A DNA stretch of 7,503 nucleotides from an uncultured Lachnospiraceae bacterium. Lineage in GTDB: Bacteria > Bacillota > Clostridia > Lachnospirales > Lachnospiraceae. Where the stretch lies: contig CANQYH010000156.1 of the NCBI GenBank assembly GCA_947628025.1, positions 1 to 7,503 of the forward strand. Reading direction: 5' to 3'. Under the pieces are notes generated by a model. The model was given only the letters and a program-made list of their open reading frames with translations, was not told the origin of the DNA and searched no databases. Positions 6,020 to 7,503 of this stretch are shown here, in pieces (positions within the stretch are counted from its first letter, which is position 1; each line of letters opens with the position of its first letter). The position numbers and the translations under genes were made by a program.

Positions 6020-6047
6020 CATACGGAGGTGTGCAGAGGGCTTTTTT
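6012..6047 (+). terminator. Intrinsic terminator of the T-box leader
   Basis: A ten-pair stem joins 6012-6021 (GCCCTTTGCA) to 6032-6041 (TGCAGAGGGC) with one G-U pair and a ten-base loop. Six T residues follow at 6042-6047. It should form when tRNA-Val is charged. Confidence 0.95.
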
Positions 6048-6114
6048 ACGGGGAGCGTTACCGGAGGTGGAGCGGACGGGCGATCCGCAGGACGCGCGCA
6101 GAGGGGGTGATCAG

Positions 6115-6318
6115 GTGCAGGCAAAAGGGACGAAACGGAAACAGGAGACCAGCTGCGAAAGCTGCGCCAATCTGGTCTATGACGAGGAGTATGAGGAGTA
6201 TGTCTGCGATATCGACATGGACGAGGACGACTACGGCCGCCTCATGACGGACCATTCTTTTCAGTGCCCCTATTACCGCAACGGCGACGAGTACGCGGTG
6301 GTGCGGCACCAGATGTAG
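6115..6318 (+). CDS. Small four-cysteine protein, DUF6472-like
   Basis: A 67-residue acidic protein with a basic N-terminus and four cysteines: Cys14 and Cys17 in SCESC, Cys31 and Cys51. The pattern CxxC...C...C suggests a small zinc-binding or redox-active fold. I recognise it as resembling DUF6472, a short family of unknown function from Clostridia. The start is GTG 6115. It is preceded by GGGGGTGATC (6103-6112), which matches the 16S anti-Shine-Dalgarno over nine of ten bases, and any earlier in-frame start lies in or upstream of the terminator. It lies between the valine T-box and valS, so it should be induced together with valS on valine-tRNA limitation. Its role is unknown. Confidence 0.85.
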   Translation: MQAKGTKRKQETSCESCANLVYDEEYEEYVCDIDMDEDDYGRLMTDHSFQCPYYRNGDEYAVVRHQM

Positions 6319-6368
6319 GAACGGCAGCCGGGTGAAAAATTTTATTTAAATATAGCAGGAGGATTTTC

Positions 6369-7503
6369 ATGAAAGAACTGGAAAAAAACTATAATCCCTC
6401 GCAGATCGAGGGAGCGATCTATGATCGCTGGATGAGCCGCGGGTATTTTAAGGCGAAGCCCAATCCGGACAAGAAACCGTTTACGATCGTGATGCCGCCG
6501 CCCAATATCACGGGCCAGCTGCATATGGGCCATGCTCTGGACAATACGATGCAGGACATCATCATCCGCTACCGCCGGATGCAGGGCTATGAGGCGCTGT
6601 GGCAGCCCGGCACGGACCACGCGGCCATCGCGACGGAAGTAAAAGTGATCGAGAACCTGAAAGCCCAGGGGATCGAGAAAGAGGACCTGGGACGCGAGGG
6701 TTTCCTGGAGAAATGCTGGGACTGGCGGAAAGAGTACGGCGGCCGGATCATTAATCAGCTTCACAAGATGGGCTCTTCCGCCGATTGGGACCGGGAACGC
6801 TTCACCATGGACGAGGGCTGTTCGGAAGCGGTGCTGGAGGTGTTTACACGCCTATATGAAAAAGGTTACATTTATAAAGGTTCCCGCATCATCAACTGGT
6901 GCCCGGTGTGCCAGACTTCCATTTCCGACGCGGAGGTACTGCATGAGGAGCAGGAGGGCCATTTCTGGCATATCAATTACCCGATCGTGGGCGAGGAGGG
7001 CCGCTTCGTGGAGATCGCGACGACCCGTCCGGAGACGCTTCTGGGCGATACGGCCGTGGCGGTGAACCCGGACGACGAGCGGTACCAGGATCTGGTCGGG
7101 AAAATGCTGGAGCTGCCCCTGACCGGACGCCAGATCCCGGTGATCGCCGACGCCTATGTGGATAAAGAATTCGGGACCGGCTGCGTGAAGATCACCCCGG
7201 CCCACGATCCCAACGATTTCGAGGTGGGCAAACGGCACGGCCTGGCGGAGATCAACATCATGAACGACGACGCCACGATCCGCCTGCCGGGCAGCAAATA
7301 TGACGGGATGGACCGCTATGAGGCCCGTAAGGCGATGGTGGCGGATCTTGACGCCCTGGGGCTTCTGGTGAAGGTGGTTCCCCACACCCACGCGGTCGGC
7401 ACTCACGACCGTTGCGGCACCACGGTGGAGCCGATGATCAAGCCTCAGTGGTTCGTGAAGATGTCGGAAATGATCAAGCCCGCGGCGGAGGCCGTGAAGA
7501 ACG
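6369..7503 (+). CDS. valS: Valyl-tRNA synthetase, N-terminal 378 codons (cut by window edge)
   Basis: Class I synthetase that attaches valine to tRNA-Val in the cytoplasm. The signature HMGH (residues 52-55, the HIGH motif) follows MPPPNITGQL. TDHAAIATEV is typical of the catalytic domain. The CP1 editing insertion is entered with WCPVC (Cys178, Cys181), TTRPET (218-223) and GTGCVKITPAHDPNDFEVG. The KMSKS loop, anticodon-binding domain and C-terminal coiled coil lie beyond the right edge. ATG 6369 has AGGAGG at 6357-6362, 6 bases upstream. The gene starts 50 bp after the small cysteine gene with no terminator between them, so both are read from the T-box promoter. Confidence 0.98.
   Translation, partial: MKELEKNYNPSQIEGAIYDRWMSRGYFKAKPNPDKKPFTIVMPPPNITGQLHMGHALDNTMQDIIIRYRRMQGYEALWQPGTDHAAIATEVKVIENLKAQGIEKEDLGREGFLEKCWDWRKEYGGRIINQLHKMGSSADWDRERFTMDEGCSEAVLEVFTRLYEKGYIYKGSRIINWCPVCQTSISDAEVLHEEQEGHFWHINYPIVGEEGRFVEIATTRPETLLGDTAVAVNPDDERYQDLVGKMLELPLTGRQIPVIADAYVDKEFGTGCVKITPAHDPNDFEVGKRHGLAEINIMNDDATIRLPGSKYDGMDRYEARKAMVADLDALGLLVKVVPHTHAVGTHDRCGTTVEPMIKPQWFVKMSEMIKPAAEAVKN

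Larger units (their letters stand above)
5669..6047 (+). ncRNA. Valine-specific T-box leader riboswitch
   Basis: This leader senses uncharged tRNA-Val. Stem I can be drawn: GGAG (5689-5692) pairs with CTCC (5767-5770) and CATCCG (5695-5700) with CGGATG (5753-5758). These enclose a specifier loop with the usual AGTA on the 5' side and GAA (5759-5761) on the 3' side. GTC at 5763-5765, a valine codon followed by a purine, is the specifier. AGAGAG (5711-5716) and GGTGGAAG (5729-5736) fit the distal Stem I motifs. GCGTTA at 5887-5892 may be the F-box, and GGGA/TCCC (5951-5954/5962-5965) a Stem III. AGGTGGTACCGCG (5991-6003) is the T-box itself. The bulge TGGT would pair with the ACCA end expected of tRNA-Val. 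The leader is about 380 nt, on the long side. It controls the small cysteine-protein gene and valS downstream. Confidence 0.95.

Noticed and set aside
5634..6110. A 158-codon plus-strand frame over the T-box leader
   Set aside because: It coincides with structured leader RNA and would start at the promoter -35. The peptide is Arg/Gly-rich with no domain.
5809..6114. Longer N-terminal extension of the small cysteine protein
   Set aside because: The extension runs through the T-box leader and its terminator, and the strong ribosome binding site at 6103-6112 points to GTG 6115.

Overview
The window looks like chromosomal DNA from a fairly GC-rich member of the Clostridia, most likely Lachnospiraceae. 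This rests on the gene types (a T-box-controlled valS preceded by a small four-cysteine DUF6472-like gene, and a Schlafen/AlbA-type ATP-binding regulator with a VTEK-repeat linker), the strong Shine-Dalgarno sites and the sigma-A promoter. All convincing genes are on the plus strand. No species call is possible by eye.

Layout. (1) 1-947: 3' part of an ATP-binding, winged-helix regulator of the AlbA_2/HATPase_c_4 type, cut by the left edge. (2) 967-1028: first copy of a 62-bp interspersed repeat. (3) 1054-1599: a DUF3267-type membrane protein with an HExxH motif. These first 1.6 kb are visibly AT-rich. (4) 1742-2296: a HAD-family hydrolase, where the DNA turns GC-rich. (5) 2319-2495: ten tandem copies of a 17-bp unit, non-coding. 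(6) 2562-4970: an 802-residue protein that resembles a toroid-type polysaccharide lyase or glycosidase, interrupted by two separate repeat-built low-complexity inserts. (7) 4971-5180: intergenic DNA with two more copies of the interspersed repeat. (8) 5181-5612: a decayed GNAT acetyltransferase with an in-frame stop and a lost acetyl-CoA-binding core, again in AT-rich DNA. (9) 5634-6047: a sigma-A promoter and a valine T-box leader whose specifier loop, T-box bulge, antiterminator and terminator can all be drawn base by base. (10) 6115-6318: a 67-residue four-cysteine protein. (11) 6369-7503: the first 378 codons of valS.

How it works together. The clear regulatory unit is the T-box operon: uncharged tRNA-Val should stabilise the antiterminator and allow transcription of both the small cysteine protein and valyl-tRNA synthetase. 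The upstream part is a patchwork of genes of different base composition, with repeated DNA at several junctions. The most unusual features are the density of unrelated tandem arrays (17, 36, 33 and 12 bp units) and a 62-bp repeat next to both AT-rich islands whose differences look like those of a coding sequence. I did not see a complete novel defence or mobile system, a CRISPR array, a tRNA, an rRNA or an intact insertion sequence.
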